Shown piece after piece: positions 1-10,548 of a stretch of 64,000 nt of DNA (the first letter of the stretch is position 1; every line of letters starts with the position of its first letter). This DNA is from Gammaproteobacteria bacterium 13_2_20CM_66_19 (lineage in GTDB: Bacteria; Pseudomonadota; Gammaproteobacteria; Steroidobacterales; Steroidobacteraceae): positions 1 through 64,000 of the forward strand of contig MNCZ01000086.1 of NCBI GenBank assembly GCA_001914695.1, given 5' to 3'. A program made the position numbers and the translations under genes. The notes below the pieces were generated by a model. It was not told where the DNA came from and searched no databases. It was given only the letters and a program-made list of their open reading frames with translations.

Positions 1-31
1 TAGTTAGTAGTTATACGTGTTAGTTAGTAGT
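1..31. repeat. Short direct repeat, 20-base period
   Basis: The 11 bases TAGTTAGTAGT occur at 1-11 and again at 21-31. The repeat touches the window edge, so more copies could lie upstream. No function can be assigned. Confidence 0.45.
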
Positions 32-360
32 AAGTCGTTGAGTCGAGGCCCTATTCCTTTGCCCTGATTGACAGTCGAGCTTGACGCGGGCACGATCGGC
101 GCGCGTCGTAGGGGTACCACGACGAATAAGAAAAATACGACAAGGAGTGTCCGGGGGGCTGGGAGACCCGGTGGGATAACCTGGAACTCAATCGACGGCT
201 CCCGCCGACGAAGGTTCAACAGCGGCCTGTCACACGTGATGGGTTCCCCCCGGAGTTGGACGTAATGGCCCTGGCGGCACCGGCAATACCGAGGCGACCT
301 ACGTAGAACCTATCTCAAGTTCATTCAGGGACGGCATGTAGTGCCTGGAAAGGAGCGGAA
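1..360. other. Window edge, no gene recognised
   Basis: I see no convincing gene here. Short open frames on both strands lack recognisable motifs and have skewed composition. The stretch is less GC-rich than most of the window. It opens with an 11-base direct repeat. It ends with a clear ribosome binding site (AAAGGAG about 7 bases before the ATG at 361) for the secreted protein that follows. It may hold that gene's promoter, but I could not pick out a good -35/-10 pair. Confidence 0.5.
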
Positions 361-837
361 ATGAAATCTCTACTCACGCGGTTTGCGAGTATCGGCACGA
401 TCTTCTCATTGGTATTGGCGGGCTCGAGCGCCACGACGCCGGCTCTGACTCTTGGTCCGTCTGGTCCGTCCGCCTCTGTGCACGTCCATAAGGGCGCGAT
501 CTCCTTTATTAACACGACGATCGTCAAGGTCAGGGCCGTCTGCTCAGGTGGTGGGCTCGGTACCATCAATGCACGGGTCATCCAAACGGCCGACCAGTCC
601 AGCAATGGCCAGGCCACAGACGCAATGGGATCGGATACGGTGAAGTGCAACGGCCAGTCTCAAAACGTAGCCGTTACCATCTTCGGCATCACCTATAACA
701 TAGGCCAAGCGCAGGCCATCGTCATGCTTCTGGATGGGACCGGCGCGACTGTGGCCTCTAAAACTGCAACCATCGTGCTCGGATTCACCGTCATCGAAGG
801 CATGGAGGAAGAGCAAGGCGGCAACCCAGAAGAATAG
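361..837 (+). CDS. Secreted hypothetical protein
   Basis: This is a 158-residue protein I do not recognise. It starts with a lysine-arginine n-region and a hydrophobic segment (about residues 10-25), then small residues consistent with signal peptidase cleavage, so it is probably exported. The mature part is rich in Val, Thr, Ala and Gly with alternating hydrophobic residues, suggesting a small beta-rich domain. It contains two cysteines (in AVCSGG and VKCNGQ) that could form a disulfide. The tail is acidic (MEEEQGG...PEE). AAAGGAG sits at a good distance before the ATG. The stop codon abuts the stop codon of the convergent nth gene with no spacer. The less GC-rich composition suggests an accessory gene. 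Confidence 0.65.
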   Translation: MKSLLTRFASIGTIFSLVLAGSSATTPALTLGPSGPSASVHVHKGAISFINTTIVKVRAVCSGGGLGTINARVIQTADQSSNGQATDAMGSDTVKCNGQSQNVAVTIFGITYNIGQAQAIVMLLDGTGATVASKTATIVLGFTVIEGMEEEQGGNPEE

Positions 838-1659
838 TCACTTCCGGCGCAAAGATCGGGCTCGTCCAGAAACACTCGGGCCGCCGGACACATCGAGTCC
901 CCTGGCCGTCGCTCGACGGCCGGGGGCTCGGTTCGCACTCGATCCGGGCATATTTCGCGCCCGTGCGCCACGCTGCCCACGGATCGCCCGTGCGAGACGG
1001 CCGGGTTTCCCGCGTGGGGGCTTCTTCGCCGGCGTCTTGTGCCGATACTCGCACAGGTCCCGGATGATGCAGGTGGGACAGGCGGGCTTGCGTGCAGTGC
1101 AGACGTAACGCCCGTGCAGGATGAGCCAATGGTGGGCGTCCTTGCGGAACTCGGGCGGGGTGTTGGCGACGAGCGAGTCCTCGACTTCGCGCGGCGTCTT
1201 TCCCGGCGCGAGCCCGGTGCGATTGGCAACACGGAAAATGTGTGTGTCGACCGCGATCTCGGTCTGGCCGAACACCATGTTGAGGATGATATTGGCGGTC
1301 TTGCGACCCACGCCGGGCAGCGCCTCGAGCGAGGCGCGGTCGCCGGGAAGGCGGCCGCCGTGGCGCTCGACCAGCTGTCGGCACAGGCCGATGAGGTTCT
1401 GCGACTTGGTGTTGTAGAGCCCGACGCTGCGGATGTAGGGCTTCAGGCCCTCGACCCCGAGCGCGAGGATCGCCTCCGGCGTGTTCGCTACGGGGAAGAG
1501 GATGCGCGTTGCGGCGTTGACGCTCTTGTCGGTGGTATGCGCCGACAGCATGACCGCGACCAGCAGCTCGAAGGGCGAGTGATGCTCGAGCTCGGTGGTG
1601 GGCGCGGGGTTCGCGGCCCTGAGGCGCCGATAGATGGCGGTGCGTGTCGCAGCGTGCAT
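838..1659 (-). CDS. nth: Endonuclease III, with unusual basic C-terminal tail
   Basis: This is a DNA glycosylase / AP lyase that removes oxidised pyrimidines in base excision repair. The helix-hairpin-helix LPGVGRKTAN is at about 114-123 and carries the catalytic Lys120. The catalytic Asp138 lies in AVDTHIFR. The [4Fe-4S] cluster cysteines are C187, C194, C197 and C203 with the family spacing C-x6-C-x2-C-x5-C. Family members usually end soon after the last cysteine, at about 210-215 residues. This one runs to 273 with about 60 low-complexity Arg/Ala/Gly/Ser residues, ending flush against the convergent upstream gene. It is the last gene of a minus-strand run metG-rnfB-oxidoreductase-nth. An nth/rnf/metG/mrp neighbourhood is also known in Pseudomonas. 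Confidence 0.95.
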   Translation of the reverse strand: MHAATRTAIYRRLRAANPAPTTELEHHSPFELLVAVMLSAHTTDKSVNAATRILFPVANTPEAILALGVEGLKPYIRSVGLYNTKSQNLIGLCRQLVERHGGRLPGDRASLEALPGVGRKTANIILNMVFGQTEIAVDTHIFRVANRTGLAPGKTPREVEDSLVANTPPEFRKDAHHWLILHGRYVCTARKPACPTCIIRDLCEYRHKTPAKKPPRGKPGRLARAIRGQRGARARNMPGSSANRAPGRRATARGLDVSGGPSVSGRARSLRRK

Positions 1660-1682
1660 AGACGATCCGCGCTCGGCGGCGA

Positions 1683-2729
1683 TCAGCGGATGCGCAGCAC
1701 GATCTTACCGAGGATGTGCCCGGCTTCCACCCGCTCCTGCGCCTTGTCGGCTTGCGCGAGCGGGAACTCCGCTTCGATCGGCACCCGGAGTTTCGCCGCC
1801 TCGATGGCGCGGTTCAGCCGCTCGAACTCCTGCGGACCGGGAACCGCGTTGTAGCGGATCACGGCGGCGGTATCGTCGCGCGGCCTGGGATCGGGCTTGA
1901 CTCCGTAGGGGTACGCGATGCGGCCCCCCGCGCGCAGCGCCTCGACACATCGCTCGAGGGAGTCTCCGCCGGCGAAGGCGAGCACTGCGTCGACGCCCGC
2001 GGGGGCGACCGCGCGGGCAGCGGCGAGGACGTTCCCCTTGCGGCCGTCCACGACCGCGTCGGCCCCCAGCCCCTTGACGAACGTCAGGCCGTCCTCGCCC
2101 GAGGCGGTGGCGAGCACCTTGACGCCGCGGAGCTTCGCGAACTGCAGCGCGAGACTGCCGACGCCACCCGAGGCGCCATGAATGATGAGCGTGTCTCCGG
2201 CTTTGAGGCGCAGTGCATCATCGATCCCCTGGATCGCGGTCAGTCCGGTCGTCGCGACAGCCCCGGCCTGCTGCAGGGTGAGTCCTTGCGGAACGTGGCC
2301 AACGCGCTCCGCCGGCACAGCGACGTACTCGGCGTAGAAGCCGCCGTGGGGGTTATCCCAGCTGTAGGAATAGACCTGGTCGCCGACCTTGAAGCGCTTC
2401 ACCTTCTCACCCACGGCCGCCACCGTGCCGGCGCCGTCGGTGCCGAGCACCAGCGGAAACGCGGAATGCTTGATGGCTTGCGGATGGGTGCGCAAGTAGA
2501 CGTCCCAGCTCGCGACGCCGGCGGTGTCGATGGCGATTACGACTTCATCGGCCGCGGGCTTCGGCACCGGCAACGTGTGCAACGTGATCACCTCCGGGCC
2601 CCCGGTGCGATCGATGGCCGCCGCCTTCATGGTCTGCGGCAGGTCGGCGCCGAGCGCGGCGCCGGCGTTGAGAGCGAGGCTTGCGGCCTGCGCAAGGACC
2701 AGCGTCCCTGCGATTCGTAGTGTGGTCAT
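1683..2729 (-). CDS. Zinc-independent NADPH:quinone oxidoreductase with signal peptide
   Basis: This is a 348-residue medium-chain dehydrogenase/reductase of the quinone oxidoreductase type. It has an N-terminal GroES-like domain (about 35-150) and a Rossmann domain with the nucleotide-binding motif GASGGVGSLALQFAK near 175-190. The zinc-binding cysteines of alcohol dehydrogenases are absent. The ATG at 2729 is preceded by AGGGAG. Residues 1-28 look like a Sec signal peptide (hydrophobic core then AGAALGA-DLP), which is unusual for an NADPH enzyme. The conserved family start (MKAAAIDR...) begins only at about residue 34. Either the enzyme is exported or the signal-like segment is a membrane anchor. 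It lies between rnfB and nth on the same strand, and the redox link with RnfB is only suggestive. Confidence 0.85.
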   Translation of the reverse strand: MTTLRIAGTLVLAQAASLALNAGAALGADLPQTMKAAAIDRTGGPEVITLHTLPVPKPAADEVVIAIDTAGVASWDVYLRTHPQAIKHSAFPLVLGTDGAGTVAAVGEKVKRFKVGDQVYSYSWDNPHGGFYAEYVAVPAERVGHVPQGLTLQQAGAVATTGLTAIQGIDDALRLKAGDTLIIHGASGGVGSLALQFAKLRGVKVLATASGEDGLTFVKGLGADAVVDGRKGNVLAAARAVAPAGVDAVLAFAGGDSLERCVEALRAGGRIAYPYGVKPDPRPRDDTAAVIRYNAVPGPQEFERLNRAIEAAKLRVPIEAEFPLAQADKAQERVEAGHILGKIVLRIR

Positions 2730-2793
2730 GAGGCTCCCTGGGAATCGTACCGAAGCCGAGAGCCCATGATAGCAAGCGGCGCGGCCGGTCCCG

Positions 2794-3336
2794 TCAGACT
2801 CCGTCGGCGGTCCGTTTGCGTTCTGCGACGAGCGCCGCCCGCTCGCGCTCCCGCGCCGCGATGCGTGCGTTATGCGCGCCGAAGCGCTCGCGGTTGCCGT
2901 GCGCCGCGGGAGGCTCGGGTGCCTCCGCGAGAGCGCTCCGCGGCACCATACTGATGCAGTCGACCGGGCAGGGCGCCACGCACAGCTCGCAGCCCGTGCA
3001 CAGCGCGAGGACGACGGTGTGCATCTGCTGGTGTGCGCCGACGATCGCATCGACCGGGCAGGGCGGCAGGCACTTGGCGCAGCCGATGCAGACTTCCTCA
3101 TCGATCTGCGCGACCAGCGGCGGGCCCTCGACCCCGTTGGCGGGATTCAGCGGCAGCGCCGGGCGCCCGAGAAGCGAGGCGAGCGCGGCGATAGTGGCCG
3201 CGCCGCCTGGCGGGCATTGGTTGATCTGGGCCCCGCCCGACAGGATCGCCTCCGCGTACGGGCGACAGCCGTTGTAGCCGCAGCGCGTGCACTGCGTCTG
3301 TGGCAGCAGGGCATCGATGTCGTCGGCGGTGACCAT
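2794..3336 (-). CDS. rnfB: RnfB-like ferredoxin subunit, orphan and without membrane anchor
   Basis: This is an iron-sulfur electron carrier related to subunit B of the Rnf/Rsx complex. It has an N-terminal Fe-S domain (C16, C19, C24, C41; motif [16 protein letters not shown]) and a double ferredoxin domain with C83/C86/C89/C93 and C113/C116/C119/C123. That makes twelve cysteines, enough for three [4Fe-4S] clusters. At 180 residues it lacks the N-terminal transmembrane helix of complex-bound RnfB and starts directly in the Fe-S domain. No rnfA, C, D, G or E gene is nearby, although in Pseudomonas the full rnf operon sits between nth and metG. It is therefore likely a soluble remnant or a repurposed ferredoxin. 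The C-terminus is charged and Arg/Glu-rich. Confidence 0.9.
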   Translation of the reverse strand: MVTADDIDALLPQTQCTRCGYNGCRPYAEAILSGGAQINQCPPGGAATIAALASLLGRPALPLNPANGVEGPPLVAQIDEEVCIGCAKCLPPCPVDAIVGAHQQMHTVVLALCTGCELCVAPCPVDCISMVPRSALAEAPEPPAAHGNRERFGAHNARIAARERERAALVAERKRTADGV

Positions 3337-3380
3337 GGCCTGATGGGGTGCGCGGAAAAAGCCCCGTGGGCGCGGCGCCC

Positions 3381-5516
3381 TCAGCTGATCCTCATTCCCG
3401 GAGTCGCTCCGGCGTCGGGCGAGAGCAGGTAGAGGCCCGGCGTGTCCCCGCTCGCGGCGAGCACCATGCCCTCGGAGACTCCGAACTTCATCTTGCGCGG
3501 CGCGAGATTGGCCACCATGACCGTGAGGCGACCCTTGAGCGCCTCCGGATCGTAGGCCGACTTGATCCCCGCGAACACGGTGCGCGTCTCCGACCCGAGG
3601 TCGAGGGTCAGCTTGAGGAGCTTATCGGCGCCGTCGACGTGCTGGGCGTCGAGGATTCTCGCGACCCGCAGGTCAATCCTCTTGAACTCGTCGATGGAGA
3701 CGGCGGCGGCACCGGCGGTAACGCCACCTGGACCGGGTTGCGGCGGTGTCGCGGGTCGGTTTCCGGCGACGGGTTGCGCATCGCTCTCGAAGAGCGCGTC
3801 GAGCTGCTTCGGGTCCACGCGAGTGATCAAGGGCTTGAAAATACCGAATTCATGCCCCGCCGGCAGAAAACCCTCAACGCCCAGCCGCAGATCCAGGGAA
3901 TCCCATTGCAGAGGCTGGTCTCTGAGATACGCTTCGGCATCCGCCGCCAGCGCCGGAACGATGGGCTTCAGGAACAGCGTGAGTGCCTTGAACGCCGCAA
4001 TGGACGCGGCGCAGATCTTGCCGAGTTTCTGCCTGCTCTGCTCATTCGTAGCGGCGTCCTTCGCCAGCAGCCAGGGCTTGTAGGCGTCAATTTCAGCGTT
4101 GACGACATCTGCGACCTCCATGGTGAGTCGTATCGCCTTGCCGAGTTCGCGCTCCTCGAGCGCGGTCCTGACGAGCTTGCTCTGCTGAAGCGCGAACCTG
4201 AGGCAGCCGACTGCTTCGACCGGGACACCCGCAATTTGAGTCATCGCAAGCGGCGGCATGCGATTGCCGAAAAACTTGAGCAGGAACGGCGCGATTCGGC
4301 TGGCGATGTTCACGTACTTGCCGACCAGATCGCTGTTGACGCGTGCCACGAAGTCATCGGGGTTGAAGTCGAGGTCCTCGACGTTGGCGTTCAGCTTGGC
4401 GGCGATGTAATAGCGCAGCCACTCGGCGTTCATGCCGAGGTCGAGATAGCGCAGCGGGCTGATGCCGGTACCGCGCGATTTCGACATCTTCTCGCCCGAT
4501 ACGGTGATGAAGCCGTGAACGTACACGTGGTTGGGGACGCGGTAGGGCGCGCCGGCGAACTTCAGCATCGCGGGCCAGAAGAGCGTATGGAAGTAGATGA
4601 TGTCCTTGCCGATGAAGTGGATCTGCTCGGTGTCCGGAGCGGCGAGGAACGCCTCGAAGCTGCGCGGCTCGCCGTTGGCCCGCGCCTTGCCGAGCGCGAA
4701 GTAGCTCTTGAGCGCGGCGAGGTAGCCGATCGGCGCGTCGAGCCAAACGTAAAAGTACTTGCCCGGCGCGTCGGGGATCGGAATGCCGAAGTACGGCGCA
4801 TCGCGCGAGATGTCCCAGTCCCCGAGCGCCTGGTCGCCCTTGCCGGTGAGCCACTCGCGGGCCTTGTTGACCACCTGCGGCTGCAGCCGCCCCGCGGCTC
4901 CCAGCCATTCCTCGAGGAAGCGGACGCACTTCGGCTCGGACAGCTTGAAGAAGAAATGATCCGAGGTCTTCAGCACCGGCTTCGCCCCGGTGAGGGTCGA
5001 GTACGGGTTGATGAGCTGCGTCGGCGTATTGACGATGCTGCACACCTCGCACGCGTCCGCGTACTGCTCCTTCGCATGGCAGTTCGGGCACTCGCCCCTG
5101 ATGTACCGGTCCGGCAGGAACATGCCCTTCACCGGATCGAAGAACTGCTCGACCGGCTTCAGGTAGATGAGGCCCTCTCTCTTCAGCCGCTGGTAGACGT
5201 CCTGCGACAACTCGACGTTCTCGGGCGAGTCGGTCGAGTGCCAGTGATCGAAGCTCAAGTGAAAGCCCTCGAGATACCGGGGGCGGCCCGCGGCGATTCG
5301 CGCGATGAGCTGCTGCGGGCTGATTCCTTCCTCCTCCGCCTTGAGCATGATCGGCGCCCCGTGCGCGTCGTCGGCGCACACGAAGTGCAGCCGATTTCCC
5401 TGCATTCTCTGGAAGCGCACCCAGATGTCCGCCTGGATGTACTCCATGATGTGCCCGATGTGGAACGGGCCGTTGGAGTAGGGGAGCGCCGTGGTGACGA
5501 ATATCTTCCGGCTCAT
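3381..5516 (-). CDS. metG: Methionyl-tRNA synthetase
   Basis: This enzyme charges tRNA(Met) and initiator tRNA. The 711 residues are the full length of the long MetG form. The class I signature HIGH is at 19-22. The zinc knuckle cysteines are C143, C146, C156 and C159. The KMSKS loop is at 343-347. The C-terminal hundred residues form the EMAPII/Trbp111-like tRNA-binding domain (IDLRVARI... to [13 protein letters not shown]), joined by a Pro/Gly-rich linker. I chose the ATG at 5516 because the conserved [15 protein letters not shown] begins right after it, although an in-frame start lies 27 bases upstream. In many gammaproteobacteria metG is back-to-back with mrp. Here four genes on the minus strand separate them. 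Confidence 0.97.
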   Translation of the reverse strand: MSRKIFVTTALPYSNGPFHIGHIMEYIQADIWVRFQRMQGNRLHFVCADDAHGAPIMLKAEEEGISPQQLIARIAAGRPRYLEGFHLSFDHWHSTDSPENVELSQDVYQRLKREGLIYLKPVEQFFDPVKGMFLPDRYIRGECPNCHAKEQYADACEVCSIVNTPTQLINPYSTLTGAKPVLKTSDHFFFKLSEPKCVRFLEEWLGAAGRLQPQVVNKAREWLTGKGDQALGDWDISRDAPYFGIPIPDAPGKYFYVWLDAPIGYLAALKSYFALGKARANGEPRSFEAFLAAPDTEQIHFIGKDIIYFHTLFWPAMLKFAGAPYRVPNHVYVHGFITVSGEKMSKSRGTGISPLRYLDLGMNAEWLRYYIAAKLNANVEDLDFNPDDFVARVNSDLVGKYVNIASRIAPFLLKFFGNRMPPLAMTQIAGVPVEAVGCLRFALQQSKLVRTALEERELGKAIRLTMEVADVVNAEIDAYKPWLLAKDAATNEQSRQKLGKICAASIAAFKALTLFLKPIVPALAADAEAYLRDQPLQWDSLDLRLGVEGFLPAGHEFGIFKPLITRVDPKQLDALFESDAQPVAGNRPATPPQPGPGGVTAGAAAVSIDEFKRIDLRVARILDAQHVDGADKLLKLTLDLGSETRTVFAGIKSAYDPEALKGRLTVMVANLAPRKMKFGVSEGMVLAASGDTPGLYLLSPDAGATPGMRIS

Positions 5517-5576
5517 CCGCTCAAGTCTACAGGCTCTGCGCACGTCCTGCCGACTGCAGCGCTCACCGATACGGGC

Positions 5577-6638
5577 TCAGGCGGTACTCTTGAACTCCTC
5601 GAACTTCGCCTTGTTGATGGCCTTATTGTAGGCTTCCTGGCCCGTGATCTGGCGCTGGTCCACCAGCTGTTGGATCGCGCTGTCCATCGAGCGCATGCCG
5701 AACTGAGCACCCGACTGCATGGTGTTCTCGAGCTGATCGAGCTTGCCCTGGCGGATGAGGTTGGAGGCGGCCGGGGTGTTCACGAGGATCTCGAGCGCGG
5801 CGACCCGGCCCTGCTTGTCGGCGCGCTGCAGGAGCTGCTGCGACACCACCCCGCGGAGCGAAGTCGACAGCATGGTGCGCACGTGGGACTGCTTGTCGGA
5901 GGGAAATACGTTCACCATGCGGTCGACGGTCTGCGCCGCGCCGTTGGTGTGCAGCGTTCCCATGACCAGAATCCCCATCTCGGCGGCCGTGACCGCGATG
6001 CTCATGGTCTCGAGGTCGCGCAGCTCGCCGACCAGGATGACGTCCGGGTCCTCGCGCAGGGCCGAGTGCACCGCCGCCGCGAAGCTCGGACTGTGCACGC
6101 CGATCTCCCGCTGGCTGATGAGGCAGTTCTTCCTCTCGTGGACGAACTCAATCGGGTCTTCCACGGTGAGGATGTGACCCTTCACGCGGGTGTTGATGTC
6201 GTCGATCATGGCCGCGAGCGTCGTCGACTTGCCCGAGCCGGTCTTGCCGGTCACCAGGATCAGCCCGTTGTTGGCGCGGCACATCTGCCGCACCGCCTCG
6301 GGCATCTTGAGCTGATCGAGCGTGAGCGCCTTGGAGGGGATGGCGCGGAACACGGCGCCCATGCCATTCAGGTGTCGCATGACATTGACCCGGAAGCGCC
6401 CGCGACCCTCCAGCGTGTAGGCGAAATCGGCGCCGTCCTTGGTCTCGAAGCGCTCGAGCGCCGCCTTGGGCAGGATCTCGTAGAGCGCCTGTTTGACGAA
6501 CTCCGGCGCCAGCTTCTCGGGCTTGAGCGACGAGAGCTCGCCGAACAGGCGGATGCGCGGCGGATCGCCGGCGATGAAATGCAGGTCCGAGCCGCGCTTC
6601 TCGAGGACTTCGATGAGCAGGGGGTCGATCTGTGCCAC
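5577..6638 (-). CDS. PilT/PilU-type retraction ATPase (first copy)
   Basis: This is a hexameric secretion-type ATPase of the kind that depolymerises type IV pili for twitching motility. Its 353 residues hold an N-terminal PAS-like domain (1-100), Walker A GKTGSGKST (131-139), Asp box EDPIEF (about 160-165), Walker B region LREDPDVILVGELRD (about 194-208) and His box GTLHT (227-231). It lies 60 bases upstream of metG on the same strand and 17 bases after the second PilT-like gene, so the two are probably co-transcribed. Paired PilT/PilU genes are usual in pseudomonads and relatives, but there they do not sit in front of metG. The ends diverge enough that I cannot say which copy is PilT and which is PilU. 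Confidence 0.92.
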   Translation of the reverse strand: MAQIDPLLIEVLEKRGSDLHFIAGDPPRIRLFGELSSLKPEKLAPEFVKQALYEILPKAALERFETKDGADFAYTLEGRGRFRVNVMRHLNGMGAVFRAIPSKALTLDQLKMPEAVRQMCRANNGLILVTGKTGSGKSTTLAAMIDDINTRVKGHILTVEDPIEFVHERKNCLISQREIGVHSPSFAAAVHSALREDPDVILVGELRDLETMSIAVTAAEMGILVMGTLHTNGAAQTVDRMVNVFPSDKQSHVRTMLSTSLRGVVSQQLLQRADKQGRVAALEILVNTPAASNLIRQGKLDQLENTMQSGAQFGMRSMDSAIQQLVDQRQITGQEAYNKAINKAKFEEFKSTA

Positions 6639-6655
6639 GGGTGCGAAGCGATCCT

Positions 6656-7783
6656 TCAGTCCGCCGAATTCGTGGGCGGCACCGGCGGAGCCGGAGCCAG
6701 GTTGTCGAGCTTCGACAGCATGGTAGTGTCGGTGACGTACTTCTGGAAGGCACGCTTCTCGACGGCGTAGGTGTAGGCATCGTCGGGATCGACGGTGCGC
6801 GCCGCGATGGCCGCCAGCAGCGCCTGGTCGAGCAGCTGCATGCCGAGGTCACGGCCCATCTGCAGCTGGCTCGGGATCTGGTGGGTCTGCTCGGTCTGGA
6901 TGAGCTTGGCGATCGCCTTGGTCATCATCAGCAACTCGCAGATGGCCCGGCGGCCGTGTCCCTCGGGGGTCTTTACCAGCACCTGGGTCACGACTGCGAG
7001 CAGGCTCTGCGCGAGGAAGCTCTTGGTCTGCTCGCGCTCCTGCACCGGCAACGCGTCGATCACGCGATCGATCGTCTTGACCGCACTGGTGGTGTGCAGC
7101 GTGCCGAGCACCAGGTGCCCGGTCTCCGCCGCGGTCATCGCCATGGAGATGGTGTCGGCATCGCGCAACTCACCGACCAGGATGACGTCGGGGTCTTCGC
7201 GCATCGCGGCGCGCACGCCTTCGGCGAAGCTCGGGATGTGCGTGCCGAGCTCGCGCTGGATCACCTGGCTCTGCTTGCTCGCGTGCACGAACTCGATCGG
7301 GTCCTCGAGGCTGATGATGTTGAGCCGGCGCGTCTGGTTCAGGTGATCGATCATCGCCGCGAGCGTGGTCGATTTGCCGGTACCGGTGGAGCCGGTGACC
7401 AGCACCATGCCCTGGTGGAAGTCGCAGAGCTTGGTGACGATCGGCGGCAGCGCCAGCTTCTCAAGCGTCGGGACCTCGGAGGGGATGGAGCGGAAGGTGG
7501 CGCCGATGCCGGTGTCCTTGCGATAGACGTTGACCCGGAAGCGCCCCCCCTCGCCGGATACGTAGGAGAAGTCCAGGTCATTGCCCTTGGCGAAGTGCTC
7601 GTTCTGCGAGCGGGTGAGGATCTCGGATATGTAGCCGTCGAGCTCCGCCGCTCGCAGCTCGCGGAACTTGATCGGCAGCAGATCGCCGTGCATGCGCAGC
7701 ATGGGGGGCACGCCGACCGCCAGGTGCACGTCCGAGCACCCCTGCTGTGTGCCGAGCTTCAGAAACGCGTCGATGCGCGCCAA
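6656..7783 (-). CDS. PilT/PilU-type retraction ATPase (second copy)
   Basis: This is the second 375-residue ATPase of the PilT family, similar to its downstream neighbour throughout. Walker A is GSTGTGKST (131-139), the Asp box EDPIEF lies at about 160-165, Walker B MREDPDVILVGELRD at about 194-208, and the His box GTLHT at 227-231. The C-terminal tail is Pro/Ala-rich and longer than in the first copy, which is a feature of PilU-like paralogues. It follows the Ser/Thr kinase gene on the same strand after a 179-base gap. That context suggests pilus retraction may be under kinase control. It could equally serve another type IV pilus-like machine. Confidence 0.92.
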   Translation of the reverse strand: MARIDAFLKLGTQQGCSDVHLAVGVPPMLRMHGDLLPIKFRELRAAELDGYISEILTRSQNEHFAKGNDLDFSYVSGEGGRFRVNVYRKDTGIGATFRSIPSEVPTLEKLALPPIVTKLCDFHQGMVLVTGSTGTGKSTTLAAMIDHLNQTRRLNIISLEDPIEFVHASKQSQVIQRELGTHIPSFAEGVRAAMREDPDVILVGELRDADTISMAMTAAETGHLVLGTLHTTSAVKTIDRVIDALPVQEREQTKSFLAQSLLAVVTQVLVKTPEGHGRRAICELLMMTKAIAKLIQTEQTHQIPSQLQMGRDLGMQLLDQALLAAIAARTVDPDDAYTYAVEKRAFQKYVTDTTMLSKLDNLAPAPPVPPTNSAD

Positions 7784-7962
7784 GCGAACGTTCCTCCGGG
7801 AGCTTCAGCCAAGCCCTGTTTAGCCGGAAAGGGACTTCAGGATCAACAGCTTGTGGCTGGAAATTTGACCGAACGCACGAACTTTGGCAAGGCGCACGGT
7901 GGACGTGACCTGGGGCCGGGCTCTGCGGCGGCGCATCGCGGGTCCCCGGCGGGGGGCTCGGC

Positions 7963-8883
<921 letters not shown>

Positions 8884-10548
8884 GGGCTGCGGCGGGCGGA
8901 CGCCCGCCTGCGTGGCCCGAGCTCGTTCATCGCGGCCGCCGCCATGCGCGATATGGTCTGATCGGGGCAGGAGACCTGCGCCTGCAGCTCGTTGCGTACC
9001 TGCTCGGCGCGGGACTCGTCGGCGACCCGGGACAGGGCCTGGATCGCCTCGATGCGGATCTCACGCTCGGGCCTGGCGATGAGCGGCAGCAGCGTGTCGA
9101 CCAGGCGGCTGTCGCCGAGCTTGCCGAGCGCCCGCACCACGATCGGCATGGCCTTGCCGTTCGCCGGGGTGTGGAGCATCTCCATCAGGCGCGGCAGTGC
9201 GCGCTTGCTGCCGATCTCCGCCAGCGCATCCACCGCCCGCTCGCTCACCCACCAGTCGGCATCGCGCGTGGCCTGGATGAGGGATTCGACCGCGCGCTCG
9301 TCCTTGGTCTGGTTGAGGATCTCGATGGCCGCGCGGCGGATGTCCTCGTCCTTGTCGCGCACCAGCTGCAGCACGGCGTCGATGACCTTCGGGCCGCCGA
9401 TCTTGCCGAGCGCGTCCGCGGCGCGGCTGCGCACCCACCAGTCGCTGTCCTTGAGCGCCTCGAGCAGATACTTGACGGACTTGGCGTTGCCGATCTCGTT
9501 GAGCACCTCGACCGCGGCGCGGCGCGCGTTCTCGTTCTCATCCTTCAGCACCTCGATGAGATAGCGCATCGTCTCCGGGTGGTTGGCCTTGATGACCACG
9601 TCGATGGCGCGGTTGAGGACGTCGATCTCCGGATCGCGCAGCAGCGCGGACACCCGCTCGATGTCGATGAGGCCGTTCATCCGCTGCATCGCCGAGAGAA
9701 CCGCCCCGCGGATCAGCTTGTTGGGGTCCTTGAGCAGGCCTTGCAGTGCGGTCTGGATGTCCGGGCTGTTGAAGCGCGCGAGCGTGTTGATGATGTGCAC
9801 GCGCGCGATCGGGTCCTTGCCCTGCAGACGCCCCACCAGCTCGGGGATCGCGGACTGGTCGGCGATCTCGCCGATGAGCCGAAAGAGTGCCGCCTTCTCG
9901 TTCGGCTCCTGGGTGTAGGCCGCGGCGAGCAGCTCCCGAACTCCGAAGCGCGACTTCTGGGCCGCAATCACCTCGAGCACCGTGGGCTTCGAGATCCCGG
10001 GTATCGACAACGCCTCGAGCAGCAGGTGCGGCGGGTAGTTGCGGCTGGTGGTGAGCGCCCAGGAGATGCCGGAGATGACCCGGGGACTGCCTTCCACCAG
10101 CCCGCGCATGAAGACCGGGAGGGTCTTCTGGCTCACGAGGCCCGCAAGCACTTCCACGAAGGCCATGGTGGCGGCCTTGTCCGCTTCAGGCAGCGCGGCG
10201 AATACGGACTCGATGGCGCCGGGACCGACGTCCTTCAGCCGCGCGATCGCCTTCTGGGTGGCCGCGCTGTTGGGATCATTCGATGACCGGATCTCTGTGA
10301 CGAGCCGGTCGGCACGCAAGTTCGTGAAAAAGCTCATTCAGCCTTTCCGTCGGACACCGCTCCGCACGCATCCAGCGCGCCTGCGCGACCAGACGATGCG
10401 AGGCTGCCGCGGATCTGTCCGGGCCGGCGCTGCGCTGTCGCGGTCGCGGATTATGCCACAGCCCTGACGGAGGCCAGGCCGGCCTACCGCATGCGAGCCA
10501 CCTTCCCAACCTCTACAATCCGCAGCTGGACTTCCAGCGGTGGACGAA

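Noticed and set aside
3348-6770. 1140-residue open frame on the plus strand
   Set aside because: It is antisense to metG and the first PilT gene, has no motif, and is a by-product of GC-rich codon use in the real genes.
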